From: Actinoplanes sp. SE50/110
GTDB taxonomy: Bacteria > Actinomycetota > Actinomycetes > Mycobacteriales > Micromonosporaceae
Assembly (NCBI RefSeq): GCF_900119315.1
Contig: NZ_LT827010.1
Location: 6,419,001-6,483,000, forward strand
DNA length: 64,000 nt
Direction: 5' to 3'
The notes under the pieces were generated by a model. That model had not been told where the DNA came from, ran no database searches, and saw only the letters and a list, made by a program, of their open reading frames with translations. Positions within the stretch are counted from its first letter, which is position 1. The number at the start of each line of letters is the position of its first letter. Positions 1 through 7,934 of the stretch are shown piece after piece. The position numbers were made by a program, and so were the translations under genes.

Positions 1-386
1 CACCGCAGGACCGGCGCGCCCAAACCGCCACCGAGCACCACGCCGGTAAAGCAGGTGGCCCAGTACCAGAACCCAGTCCCGCCGTGCGAATCGCCGGCGG
101 GCCCTTCCGCCACCGGTTTGAGGTAGCAGCTTTTGCCGTCGTACCAGCCCAGACTTCCGCCGTCGCAGGGCACCGGCATGCCGAGCCAGTTACAACCGCC
201 GTCGCCGCCCCCGCCACCACCAGTGCTGCTACCGGTGCCGCCACTCGCACCGGGTTGATCGCCCCAGGATCCGCAGTCCCAGCCGGAACAGGCGCCGCCA
301 CCGTCGTCGGCTAAAGCCGGCGCGGCCAGCGTGCCAGCTACCAAAGCCGCAACGAGGACTGTTACCTGCACCAGCCGGGCTAGCAT
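1..386 (-). CDS. Small secreted protein, 3' end outside the window
   Basis: Reading the minus strand from the ATG at 386 gives a signal peptide (MLARLVQV, then an Ala/Val-rich core ending ALA) and a mature part rich in Gly, Cys and Trp. A WYDGKSCYLK segment and a hydrophobic FWYWATCFTGVVLGGGL segment follow near the window edge. The frame is open to base 1, so the C-terminus is missing. Its ATG overlaps the TAG of the upstream lipoprotein gene by seven bases, which suggests translational coupling and a shared role at the cell surface. I recognise no named family. Confidence 0.6.
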   Translation of the reverse strand, partial: MLARLVQVTVLVAALVAGTLAAPALADDGGGACSGWDCGSWGDQPGASGGTGSSTGGGGGGDGGCNWLGMPVPCDGGSLGWYDGKSCYLKPVAEGPAGDSHGGTGFWYWATCFTGVVLGGGLGAPVLR

Positions 387-934
387 GTGGGATCCGTCAA
401 GGCTTGGGACTTGTAGAACATCCAGCCTTTTTTGCCGCCGTAGTCTTTGGCCAGGGTTTCGATGATTCCTCGCCGAGGGCCACTAGGCACCGGCACCGGC
501 GAATTGTTCTTGGTGAAGTACAGCTTGAACTTCGTCGTGTCGTAGCACTCGGTGATGGTGGCGGTCTTCGCCTTGAGGTCGATCTTGCTGATCGTGGGAG
601 TCGACTGCGCTTCTCCCCGGTAGACCGCGCCGTGGATTTTGGTGTTGAGCATGAACGCAACGACGTCTTTTTGAAGCGGATCCTCCAAGTAGCGGGTGAG
701 ATCTTCGCTCTTGTAGTCGGCGGTCAGCCCAGCCGTGTCGTAGGCCTGCCGGAACGACCGAAAGCGATCAAGGATCTCCGCGCTGGCAGCCGCTACCGCA
801 GGGTCGGTCGATGGGCTGGCTGAAGTCGGCGCGGGCGGCGGAATCGGCGCAGCCGCCGACTTGTGCGTACAGCCTGCAAGTCCAGCAAGGACTGTCGCAG
901 CTGCCGCCACACGCAGTGCATAGAGTGCGCGCAT
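380..934 (-). CDS. Putative lipoprotein of unknown function
   Basis: The 184-residue product starts MRALYALRVA and has a lipobox (LAGLAGC) about 20 residues in, followed by a Pro/Ser/Ala-rich linker. The mature domain has alternating polar and aromatic strands (TATITECYDTTKFKLYF) and ends in two Cys-containing stretches. I chose the ATG at 934 because it places the lipobox at normal distance; an upstream ATG (955) would add seven residues. It is the first gene of a two-gene unit with the secreted protein at 1-386. Function unknown; envelope location is inferred from the signal. Confidence 0.65.
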   Translation of the reverse strand: MRALYALRVAAAATVLAGLAGCTHKSAAAPIPPPAPTSASPSTDPAVAAASAEILDRFRSFRQAYDTAGLTADYKSEDLTRYLEDPLQKDVVAFMLNTKIHGAVYRGEAQSTPTISKIDLKAKTATITECYDTTKFKLYFTKNNSPVPVPSGPRRGIIETLAKDYGGKKGWMFYKSQALTDPTC

Positions 935-1318
935 GCCGTGTCGTCGCCTCCCCATGGCGTCTAGCGGGCACACGCGGAGTAGCGCTCCGGTGCACCCAGT
1001 GTGGATCACGCTCGCGTGGCCGGACTCTAGCAATTGACCAATGTCATGACCAGGCAGTAACTTCCCAGCCACGCTCATGATCACCAATTACGTGACGCAA
1101 AGTGATCAATGGGATGTCAGGCCGTGAAGGTACTTTGCGGACAAAGGACGTCGTAGGCGGCGCTGCGGTTACCAGATAAGCCCTCCGCAAGCAGCCAATA
1201 CAGCAGGCATAAGCCAACGGGGGGCCGCGCGAATGGCAGTCACAGACGGTGAATTCTCGACAACCGTCGGACACTTCCCGGAAAGCGGGACGGAACGGTC
1301 GCGTTCTGAGACATCGTC

Positions 1319-2089
1319 ATGAGCAATGATTCCCTTCCCTCACTCCCACCCACCGGAACGACCGGCGACCACGTACTGGCCCGCTGGGGCCGACGGCTGT
1401 CTCCGCTGGCATGGCTGCGGGCCTCTGCAACCGCATACTGCGTGCCCTTCGGCACCGCCCCGCAGCGTCGCTGCCCGAGGTGCGGCGCACCACTGCTCGC
1501 CCTGAGCGGGCCGGGCACCACTGTGACCGGCCGATGCGCGCGCTGCAGGGTCCCGGTGGGACCGGCGGCATGGTGGCTGGAAGCCGGCACGCTCGTCGCC
1601 GCCGGCCTCGTGCTGTTCGGAGCCCGATCTGACCTGGAACGGACCGCCTATCTGTGGTTCGCCGTCCTCGGCGTCGTCCTGGCCTGCGTCGACATCGCCG
1701 TGCGCCGTCTCCCGAACCTTCTCACCGCGTTCTGGGGTGCCGGGCTACTGGCTGGGCTTCTGATTCCGGCTCTCGCGCAGCACCGGTTCACCTCGTGGCT
1801 TCAGGCGCTGGCCTTGGGAATTGTGTTGACCGTTCTGTTCGGATTGGTTGCGCTGGTTCGGCCAGGCCAGCTGGGCTGGGGTGACGTTCGGGCGATCGGT
1901 GTCGCCGGCATCGCACTCGGCTGGCTCGGCTGGGCGGCGGCGTATGCAGGGATCTTCCTGTCATTCACTTTCGCCCTGATATTCGTCATCCTCCGCGGCC
2001 GCGCACACCGGAAGCAGGCCGTCCGGTTCGGACCATTTCTGGTTGCTGGTGCCGTGGTCGTCTGCGCCCTGATGCCCACGGTGCAGTAG
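1319..2089 (+). CDS. Prepilin leader peptidase (A24 aspartic protease family)
   Basis: This polytopic membrane protein of 256 residues should cleave, and possibly N-methylate, type IV prepilin-like substrates at the cytoplasmic membrane. The two catalytic aspartates of the family are visible: Asp125 in VDIAVRRLPN and Asp189 in the GWGDVR motif (family form GxGDxK). The usual terminal RFGPFL motif is also present. A four-Cys zinc motif (C52-x2-C55 and C73-x2-C76) precedes the membrane region, as in GspO/PilD-type enzymes. No pilin or assembly ATPase gene is seen nearby, so its substrate lies elsewhere. Confidence 0.85.
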   Translation: MSNDSLPSLPPTGTTGDHVLARWGRRLSPLAWLRASATAYCVPFGTAPQRRCPRCGAPLLALSGPGTTVTGRCARCRVPVGPAAWWLEAGTLVAAGLVLFGARSDLERTAYLWFAVLGVVLACVDIAVRRLPNLLTAFWGAGLLAGLLIPALAQHRFTSWLQALALGIVLTVLFGLVALVRPGQLGWGDVRAIGVAGIALGWLGWAAAYAGIFLSFTFALIFVILRGRAHRKQAVRFGPFLVAGAVVVCALMPTVQ

Positions 2090-2329
2090 TCCTGGGCATT
2101 GGACTTGCCCGTTCTATCGCCGGCACGATCTGGGTCCGCGGTAGCTCACCTAGTACGGTTGAACACGCTGGCTGCCGCTATCCGGATCAATGCTGGCGAC
2201 AATGCGGCGCCGTGGAGGGACCGATCAAGTCGATGGCGCGCCAGGGGCATCGGGTGCCTAGGCAGACTCCGCACGGACGGGGTGCCGCCGGGCTGGACCT
2301 CCGTGCAGGCACGAAGCCGATCAATCACA

Positions 2330-2821
2330 TCAGCTCGGTGATCCCGTCGGACCGGGCGTGGACATCTTTTTGCACTCTTGCACGTCAAGGCAGGTAAAGA
2401 CCGCCCTTTCCACGCCGGGCAGCTTGCCGACCGTGCCTTCGTCGCGGATCTGGCGGACCGCGGCGATGTCGCTCATCTTCACCTTGAAGCTTTCCGGCAG
2501 CGCGTCCCTGCTGACGTCGGCCACGGATGCCGGATCCGCCGAGAAGAGCTTGGTCATCTGCTGGTAGGCCTCGTCACGATTCACGTAGCTGACCTCGGTG
2601 ACCCCCGGTAGAGCCCGCAGCGCCGCCTCGACATCGTTGCGCTGGGCGTCGGTGGCGTCGTCACGCAGGAACACGGTGAATTCAGCGTTCTCATCGAGGA
2701 TCTTTTGAATCTGCTCGTCCCGCGTGGGTGCGTCGTCACCGAAAAGGCTGCAGCCGGCCGACCCGGCCACCAGCAGCAACAGGGCAACGATGATCTTCAC
2801 AGTTCGCACGAGCCGCGACAT
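2330..2821 (-). CDS. FtsX extracellular-domain-like lipoprotein
   Basis: The 163-residue product has a signal peptide with a lipobox (VAGSAGC) and then a domain like the extracellular loop of the cell-division permease FtsX. The supporting features are EFTVFLRDDATDAQRNDV, ALPGVTEVSYVNRDEAYQ and DALPESFKVKM. Free-standing lipoproteins of this kind are annotated in Actinobacteria as permease-like cell division FtsX domains. The ABC partner FtsE and the four membrane helices of FtsX are absent. The ATG at 2821 is preferred over an in-frame TTG five codons upstream. A role in peptidoglycan hydrolase control is only suggested by homology. Confidence 0.7.
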   Translation of the reverse strand: MSRLVRTVKIIVALLLLVAGSAGCSLFGDDAPTRDEQIQKILDENAEFTVFLRDDATDAQRNDVEAALRALPGVTEVSYVNRDEAYQQMTKLFSADPASVADVSRDALPESFKVKMSDIAAVRQIRDEGTVGKLPGVERAVFTCLDVQECKKMSTPGPTGSPS

Positions 2822-2997
2822 TACCGTGCGCGCCAATCCAACTCGACCCGGTTACGCGCGCTGCGCAGCCCTTGGACGGCGGTGGCGACCGGGATGTCCA
2901 GCCGGACGGAGTGGAGCAGGTTGGTCGGCGTGTCGGTCATCGGTATGTCCGTTCGTTGTTGCCCGGGCCACCCGGGCAACCGTGCGGCGCGGGTGGC

Positions 2998-3477
2998 TCA
3001 GGTCGGGTCGGTGGGGTGCCATCCGTGGTTCAGGTAGGCGGTGGTGTTGGTGGCCAGCGCGTGGGCGCAGGCGTGCAGTCGGCGAACCAGGTGCTCGGCT
3101 AGCAGGCGGGGCCATTCAGCGGCGGTGGTCAGCTGCCATGCGGTCAGTTCGTCGGCGGGCAGCCGCAGGTTGTGCAGTTGGTCGGCGGTGAGTTGGCCGC
3201 CGTCGAAGATGTAGTTGGCCAGCGGTGGCCGTCCGTCCGGCTGGGCGGGCACCCAGTCGACAACCAGCAGCCGGCCGGGGCTCAGATCAAGTCCGAGTTC
3301 TTCGCGGATCTCTCGTGCGGCGGCGTCGGCGGCCGTCCACTCCCGCACCGGATCCCCCGGATCGATCGGAACGCCGCGGGCCGCTACGTTTCTGACCGCG
3401 TTGAGGTAACGGCCCGCAGCGGCAACATATGTAGCCCGCGCCAGCGGGATCTCCCGTTCGGGTCGTACGTTCCCCAC
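2998..3477 (-). CDS. NUDIX hydrolase domain protein, interrupted at its 5' side by a transposon
   Basis: The domain contains AAREIREELGLDL, the core of the Nudix box that binds metal and hydrolyses nucleoside-diphosphate-X bonds. Gly and the REUxEExG part are correctly spaced, but the first Glu of the box is shifted by one. After it comes a typical tail (RLLVVDWVPAQ, NYIFDGGQL). The listed GTG start gives 159 residues. The frame actually runs on without a stop to 3522, where the 3523-5044 element begins. Deleting the element with one copy of its target duplication joins this frame in phase to 5046-5268. The gene may therefore be truncated and inactive. Confidence 0.55.
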   Translation of the reverse strand: MGNVRPEREIPLARATYVAAAGRYLNAVRNVAARGVPIDPGDPVREWTAADAAAREIREELGLDLSPGRLLVVDWVPAQPDGRPPLANYIFDGGQLTADQLHNLRLPADELTAWQLTTAAEWPRLLAEHLVRRLHACAHALATNTTAYLNHGWHPTDPT

Positions 3478-3517
3478 GCCGGCTCCCCTGTCGCCTCGCC
3501 AGGTCGTCTGACCTGGT

Positions 3518-3625
3518 CCATCTGTGACGGACGGCGATAGTTGTCACCGGATACACCGGCTGACCTCGACGGGCTCCGGAACGGACAGCGCTACCTGTCA
3601 CCAACGAGCAGCGATAGTTGTCACC
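3518..3625. repeat. Left transposon end: target duplication plus three end repeats
   Basis: CCATC (3518-3522) precedes the terminal repeat. The 15-base core GCGATAGTTGTCACC occurs at 3534-3548 and again at 3611-3625. A degenerate copy, ACGGACAGCG then CTACCTGTCACC, lies between them at 3581-3602. This looks like an array of transposase binding sites. Confidence 0.75.
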
Positions 3626-3965
3626 TAACGCCTCGTGCGTCCAGGAGTCCACGGAGTGCCCGGGGCGGCGTAAGCCGCCTGCGGCCCTTACCGTGCGTGG
3701 TGACCCGTCGTGTCAAACTGCCCGGATCGCGGCTACACCGGATCGAGGTCCAGCGGCAGGTTACGGTCATGATTGTTTGCGCCAAGCGGCGACTGCGGCT
3801 CGCCGCAACCTCCATATAGCACGCGCAGACCAAATCATATGGTGTCACAGGCCGCGTCGGCATCGTCGGCGCGATCGCCGTGGGCGTAATCCTGATGAGG
3901 ATTGCGCGGACCGGCGGCCCCGAAGGCGATAGACAGATCTACCGGTGGACTAGCACCATGGATCG
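3626..3965. other. Non-coding left arm of the transposable unit
   Basis: I see no convincing gene here. An imperfect hairpin (GTAAGCCGC ... GCGGCCCTTAC) lies near 3669-3692 and could stop transcription entering from outside. The start region of the passenger gene has no strong Shine-Dalgarno sequence. Confidence 0.4.
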
Positions 3966-4730
3966 GTGAGACTCGAAGACGGATCATGGTTGGGACTGGA
4001 TCGCTGGTTCTCGGAGGACCCCGATCTCGCCGAGCAGGTGGTCATCCCTGCTTCAGTCCTACTGCGGTGGCAGTCGATGGGGGCGATCGCCGAATCGTCG
4101 GGCGCAGTTGAGGTGTGCCTCCAGCAGATCTTCGTGGCCCTCATGGGCACCCGGCGAGCCTCGGTTGTCGCGTCCGGACAGAATGCTGGTTGGCTCGTCG
4201 ACAACTGCCTCGCGGTATTGCGTGAGCCGAGCTTTTCCCACACCGAGGACACCCGCGAGCTAATCAAGGTGCTTGTGCGGGCGCCGGACGTGCTGCGCAG
4301 CCGTAATGATCTCCTCCACGCCTTCTGGGTGCGGCACGAGGGTGGGGATGCCCGAGTCAACACGCGGTACCGCAAGGCGCCGACCCTCAAGTCGGTGGAA
4401 ACGACCGAGCCTGCCTCGGCGGCGGAACGGCTCCAGATCCTCGAGAAGCTGCTAGCCGACCTCGGCTATCGGATCTTCGGCGACAAGATGTCTTGGCATT
4501 CCGTGGCCGTCGGCTGCCCCGAATCGGTCACTTACACCGTGGACGACCTCGATCCCGACGCAGCCTTCCGGCGTCCGGTGCCGGGTTCGTCCCGGCCTGC
4601 GCGCGAACCCACCGTATTGGAGCTGAAGCGGCGGGCCGCGCAAATCCGGGAGATCGTGGAGGCCAGCAAAATTCCCTACCGCTTGGATCTACCGGATCGG
4701 CACGAGGAAAAGTGCTTCTGGATTCTTTGA
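3966..4730 (+). CDS. HEPN-motif protein, passenger of the transposable unit
   Basis: This is a 254-residue mainly helical protein. The segment LRSRNDLLHAFW contains RN-x3-H (R113, N114, H118), the RNase signature of HEPN domains. Long amphipathic helices precede it (AVEVCLQQIFVALMG, TRELIKVLVRAPDV), as expected for the HEPN four-helix bundle. HEPN proteins are commonly metal-independent RNases in toxin-antitoxin, abortive-infection and defence systems; which of these applies here is unknown. No nucleotidyltransferase partner is beside it. The start is GTG at 3966. Being the sole cargo of a mobile unit suggests a selfish or defensive role, which is inference. Confidence 0.6.
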   Translation: MRLEDGSWLGLDRWFSEDPDLAEQVVIPASVLLRWQSMGAIAESSGAVEVCLQQIFVALMGTRRASVVASGQNAGWLVDNCLAVLREPSFSHTEDTRELIKVLVRAPDVLRSRNDLLHAFWVRHEGGDARVNTRYRKAPTLKSVETTEPASAAERLQILEKLLADLGYRIFGDKMSWHSVAVGCPESVTYTVDDLDPDAAFRRPVPGSSRPAREPTVLELKRRAAQIREIVEASKIPYRLDLPDRHEEKCFWIL

Positions 4731-4997
4731 ACCGTAATTCCGCGCCTTGATATCAATGGGGCCGTGGAGGCAGGACTTCTACCCGCAGCCAGGACGATAG
4801 AGGTGCGGCAATCGCCGCCGGGCGGTCCTCGGAGGCGAAAAGGTCGGCGCCGACAACGGTGAGGCCGGTGCAGCGGCATCCGCTAATCGGCTAAAGGCGT
4901 TCTACAGATCCTGGGTGGCCAGCTCCCACGTTGGTAACAGAGGGTTACCCGTACACGTCTGGCGCTCGGGCGGACCTCAGCCGGCCATGGCCGGCGA

Positions 4998-5049
4998 GGT
5001 GTCAACTATCGCTGTCCTGGTGACAACTATCGCTGTCCGTCACACCATC
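4998..5049. repeat. Right transposon end: two end repeats plus target duplication
   Basis: The inverted core GGTGACAACTATCGC is at 5019-5033. A copy with one mismatch (GGTGTCAACTATCGC) is at 4998-5012. The element ends CCGTCACA at 5044 and is followed by CCATC (5045-5049), identical to the five bases before the left end. Confidence 0.75.
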
Positions 5050-5268
5050 CCACTTGCCACCGAGGCGGCATAGGCTACGCTGACCATCGTACGGATGTTC
5101 GATTCGACCGCGAAACGGATCGAGGATCCACGGATTGAGCTGCACTTCCCCGCAGCGTGGACAGGCGTGGGGAGTTGGCGTGGGCGCGTCGTGGAGCGGG
5201 GACCGCCGAATCGGCGGTGTCGCCGATGTGCGCGCCGTCCTCGCCAGGGTCGAGGCGGGCGCCCGCAC
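5045..5268 (-). pseudogene. Possible 5' part of the NUDIX gene, cut off by the transposon
   Basis: The minus-strand frame from 5268 encodes a short zinc-ribbon-like start (HACPRCGEVQLNPW) and ends GKWDG exactly at the transposon end. The Asp codon GAT at 5049-5047 and the one at 3522-3520 lie in the two copies of the CCATC target duplication. Joining them keeps the reading frame and gives an uninterrupted frame of about 247 codons with the NUDIX domain. Coincidental open frame is possible at this GC content. Confidence 0.4.
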
Positions 5269-5703
5269 GCGTGGGGCGACAGCGTTGATGGCAGCCGGTC
5301 CAGACGGCGGCTGACGCGGAACTTACCGCTCCGGATGCGGATTAGCTTGAAGCGGGTCAAGTGGCAGGCTACCCGGATCAGATTGCCGCCAGGTGTTGCT
5401 GGGAACACCGTCTCGGATCAACGCTGACCACAGGCGAAGTGACGGGTTTGGCGACGTGGCGGCGTCGGCGACTGCCGCCCGGAAGAAGCGCGTGATAGCG
5501 ACGGCCGACAGGCCCAGCCTCGGGTCCGCGCCAGCAGCAGTAGCCGCCGCCAAATTCGCAATCGTGATCCGCCGACGCGGATCAGGCTCGACCTGCCCGA
5601 TGAGCAGAACCTCGCCGGCCTGCACAGCCAGCCCCTGCGACTGACCCACCGGTTTGATAGCAACACGCCCGCCGGCTGGGGAATCGATCACGCTGAAGCC
5701 GGC

Positions 5704-5734
5704 TAGTGCGTTGACCACGAACGTTCACCGGGTC
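5704..5734. repeat. Left terminal inverted repeat of the IS630-type element with TA
   Basis: TA at 5704-5705 is followed by GTGCGTTGACCACGAACG and TTCACCGGGTC. It differs from the right end by one base (A for G). Confidence 0.8.
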
Positions 5735-6979
5735 TGATCGTCAGGCGGCCTTGGTTCGGGGTCGGCCCCAGCGTTGTTGGCGTTCGCTGCGGACTCGGGC
5801 TCGTTCGCGGCGTTGCGCGGCCAGGACGTCGGGGTGGCGGGCGTTGGCGTTGCGCCAGCGCAAGTATTTCTGCAGCTTGCGAGCTAAGACGGTGTGGTTC
5901 GGGTGGTTCGAGTTCGCCATGGTGAACATGCGCAGCGGCCCGAACTGCGCCTCGATCGGGTTGGCCCAGGACGCGCTGGTCGGCGTCAGGCACAGCTCGA
6001 CCTTGTTACGAACTGCCCAGGCCCGGATGGTCGGCGTTTTGTTCGCCGACAGGTTGTCCATGATCACGTAGATCGGCGCGCCGTCCGGCCGCGCTTTCCG
6101 GATCGATTTCAGCGCGGACAGGGTGTGGTCTGCGCCTTTACGTCGCCGGTTCACGCCCCAGAGCTGGTCGTCGCCGAGGCTGTAGCAGCCGTGGAAGTAG
6201 CGGATGCCGTGCGTGCGATGGTAGGCCGCCGGCAGCCGGTCCGGATGCGATCGCGGGGCCCAGCCGCGGCCGTGGTGCGGGCGGATCGACAACGGCCCGA
6301 ACTGGTTGAACGCAAAGCTGCGGGCCGGGAATCGGGTGGTGACTTCCTCGATCCGGTCGAGTTTGGCGTCGAAGTCCGGGTCCTTCGACTCCTTCCAGGT
6401 CCGGGTCCGCTGCCAGCTGACCTGGTTACGGCGCAGGATCTGCCGCAGCCGTTCCCGGCCGATGATGACTTCGCGAGTGGCGTCGGTGGCCAGGAAATCG
6501 GCGAGTTTGCGCAGGCTCCAGCAGGTGAAGGGCCGCCCGAGCGTGCTCGGGCGGGCCGTGGCCGTCGCGACGATGAACGCTTCATCGTCGTCACTGATCC
6601 GGCGGGGACGGCCTCCCGCCCACTGAGGGTCCAGCGCACGTAAGCCGATCTCGTTGAACGAGTGGATCACGTCGCGGACGGTGTCCTCATGCCCGGCGAT
6701 CAGGCTCGCGATCGCCGGCACTGGTGTCCCGGACGCGGACGCCATGATGATCAACGCCCGGCGCACCCGGACCGAATCGTGCTTGCCCCTGCGGACTAGT
6801 TGTTGCAGCTTGCGGCCTTCTTCTTGCGTCAACCGCCGTGCCCTGACCGGCTCGACCAACCCGCTACCTCACTCTCCACGACGAATGTCACTGCCGTTGA
6901 GAGTGAGGTGTCCCCAGCAGTTACCGGTGGAAGTGATCCGGCGTGTCATCGACCCGGCGAACGTTCGTGGTCAACGCAC
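5706..6979 (-). mobile_element. IS630-family insertion sequence (1274 bp)
   Basis: Terminal inverted repeats match over 28 of 29 bases (left 5706-5734, right 6951-6979), starting GTGCGTTGACCACGAACG. The dinucleotide TA flanks both ends (5704-5705 and 6980-6981), the target duplication typical of IS630/Tc1 elements. The insertion site reads GGCTAGCC when closed, consistent with the family's CTAG-like preference. One transposase gene fills the element. A further inverted repeat (ACCTCACTCTC ... GAGAGTGAGGT, 6866-6909) sits between the gene start and the right end. Confidence 0.85.
5741..6859 (-). CDS. IS630-family transposase, first catalytic Asp apparently lost
   Basis: The 372-residue protein has an N-terminal helix-turn-helix region (TPVPAIASLIAGHEDTVRDV) and a DDE domain. 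The second Asp (D268, VIMDNLSANK) and the Glu (E303, ANPIEAQFGPL) are present. The first motif reads FAFNQFGPL, with Asn185 where IS630 enzymes have Asp (usually DEFGPL or DQFGPL). That change should abolish catalysis. A TGA lies four codons upstream of the TTG at 6859, so TTG is the first possible start. The remainder is full length and unbroken, which suggests the mutation is recent. Confidence 0.85.
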   Translation of the reverse strand: MVEPVRARRLTQEEGRKLQQLVRRGKHDSVRVRRALIIMASASGTPVPAIASLIAGHEDTVRDVIHSFNEIGLRALDPQWAGGRPRRISDDDEAFIVATATARPSTLGRPFTCWSLRKLADFLATDATREVIIGRERLRQILRRNQVSWQRTRTWKESKDPDFDAKLDRIEEVTTRFPARSFAFNQFGPLSIRPHHGRGWAPRSHPDRLPAAYHRTHGIRYFHGCYSLGDDQLWGVNRRRKGADHTLSALKSIRKARPDGAPIYVIMDNLSANKTPTIRAWAVRNKVELCLTPTSASWANPIEAQFGPLRMFTMANSNHPNHTVLARKLQKYLRWRNANARHPDVLAAQRRERARVRSERQQRWGRPRTKAA

Positions 6980-6981
6980 TA
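6951..6981. repeat. Right terminal inverted repeat of the IS630-type element with TA
   Basis: This is the reverse complement of the left end apart from one base, followed by TA at 6980-6981. Confidence 0.8.
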
Positions 6982-7088
6982 GCCACCTTGTCGAGCCGAC
7001 GGTATATGGCCGCAGGGTGGAAAATCTTGGACTGTCCACCGGTGGTGCTCAGCGAGAATTGCCCGGGTGGTGGAGGGTGGATATGCGG

Positions 7089-7120
7089 GCAGCCTCACGC
7101 CGTAGGGGGCGTGAGGCTGC
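7089..7120 (-). terminator. Strong intrinsic-terminator-like hairpin
   Basis: A perfect 13-bp stem (GCAGCCTCACGCC / GGCGTGAGGCTGC) encloses a six-base loop. It lies about 100 bases downstream of the small secreted protein gene on the minus strand. There is no long U-tract, which is common for actinobacterial terminators. Confidence 0.65.
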
Positions 7121-7223
7121 CTGCTGCCGATTACTTAGCTGATCTGGCCGCAGGTATCACGGTGCCCGGTTGCTACGGTCCTCGGCGTAGGGGGTGTCGA
7201 GGGAAGTCGCCGGGCTTGCTGGT

Positions 7224-7520
7224 TCAGCTGTAGGAAACCCAGGACTTGGTGGTCGGGGTGTTCTTGGCGGTGCAGACGGCGTGGTTGCCCGAGAGCAGTT
7301 CGGTGCTGAGCACGTTGACGGTCAGGCCGCACACGTTGGCGGCGACGTCGACCGGCACGTTCTGCAGCGCGATGACCTGGTTGCCGCTGGCGACGTCCTG
7401 GACGTAGACGTTGACCAGGCCGTTCTGCGGGGTCGCCATGGCAGGACCGGTCAGCGCGAGGCTGCCGGCGGCGGCGCCGGCGGTCAGGGCGAGGGCGGCG
7501 ACAGCGGTACGGATACGCAT
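7224..7520 (-). CDS. Small secreted protein, weakly chaplin-like
   Basis: This 98-residue protein has a clear signal peptide (MRIRTAVAALALTAG to PAMA). The mature part of about 70 residues is hydrophobic and Val/Asn-rich, with two cysteines 20 positions apart (NVCGLTVNVL ... HAVC). The run GNQVIALQNVPVDVAANVCG recalls the chaplin repeat of surface-active hyphal coat proteins, but the similarity is weak. The ATG at 7520 has GGAGA eight bases upstream and is preferred over a TTG six codons before. A hairpin terminator follows. Extracellular location is well supported; function is not. Confidence 0.65.
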   Translation of the reverse strand: MRIRTAVAALALTAGAAAGSLALTGPAMATPQNGLVNVYVQDVASGNQVIALQNVPVDVAANVCGLTVNVLSTELLSGNHAVCTAKNTPTTKSWVSYS

Positions 7521-7934
7521 CAGAGAATCTCCGTTCAACCGTAGGGGGTGTTGCTCGAACGGGGGCTCTAATCCCCTCCACGAAGATCAGTAATCACAGA
7601 TAAAACAAAAGTCAAATTTCCTGCAAACGGCTTCCGACGGGAAGCCAGGTCGTGATATTAGCGCCGACCGCGAAATGCAGTATTGTTCATATGTGCAAGT
7701 TGCATACATGAACGGGCATCAGCCAATCTTTGAAATTACTGATGAGTCGCTTTCCTGTATGACGTGGCAATGCTGATCACGGAGACAGAATCTTGCGCCG
7801 CAGGGATTTCGACGCTCCGTCTTCGCTGGTGGTTCGCGTGGCGGCGGGGTCCCGGGGCGGTCCCGATCGGGTTCGTCCGGTTGGGGTCTGCACCGGGCTG
7901 TCTTCACGATCCCTGCCAGCTATTGACGGGGACT
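7521..7934. other. AT-richer divergent spacer, promoter region
   Basis: This gene-free spacer separates the minus-strand secreted protein gene from the plus-strand STAS gene. The stretch 7590-7760 is markedly richer in A/T than the rest of the window and contains a 29-base palindrome (listed separately). Promoters for both neighbours probably lie here. Confidence 0.5.
7685..7713. promoter_or_regulatory. 29-base near-palindrome, putative operator
   Basis: The half-site GTTCATATGTGCAA (7685-7698) and its partner TTGCATACATGAAC (7700-7713) match at 12 of 14 positions around a single central base. Its length and its place in an AT-rich divergent spacer fit a dimeric regulator binding site. The regulator is unknown. 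Confidence 0.45.

Larger units (their letters stand above)
3523..5044. mobile_element. Transposase-less transposable unit with 26-bp ends carrying a HEPN-motif gene
   Basis: The left end reads TGTGACGGACGGCGATAG continuing into TTGTCACC. The right end, reverse-complemented, is the same 26 bases with one difference. The five bases CCATC flank both sides (3518-3522 and 5045-5049), a perfect target-site duplication. Ends of the form TGT...ACA, a 5-bp duplication and repeated binding-site-like copies near each end are typical of the Mu/Tn7/Tn552/Tn5053 transposase superfamily. No transposase or ATPase gene lies inside, so it must be moved in trans. The only supported gene inside is at 3966-4730. 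Confidence 0.8.
5323..7039 (-). pseudogene. Hypothetical gene split by the IS630-type insertion
   Basis: The 3' part (5323-5703) encodes AGFSVIDSPAGGRVAIKPVG followed by a strand-rich region (GLAVQAGEVLLIGQVEPD). Removing the IS and one TA joins it in phase to an upstream segment from a GTG at 7039 (VDSPRFSTLRPYTVGSTRWL). The result is an intact frame of about 146 codons. The family is not recognised. The open phase across the junction supports a recent insertion into a real gene, although no Shine-Dalgarno sequence is seen before the GTG. Confidence 0.5.

Noticed and set aside
6866..6909. Inverted repeat ACCTCACTCTC / GAGAGTGAGGT as a terminator
   Set aside because: It lies upstream of the transposase start inside the IS, with a 21-base loop; more likely a regulatory or end-associated repeat than a terminator.
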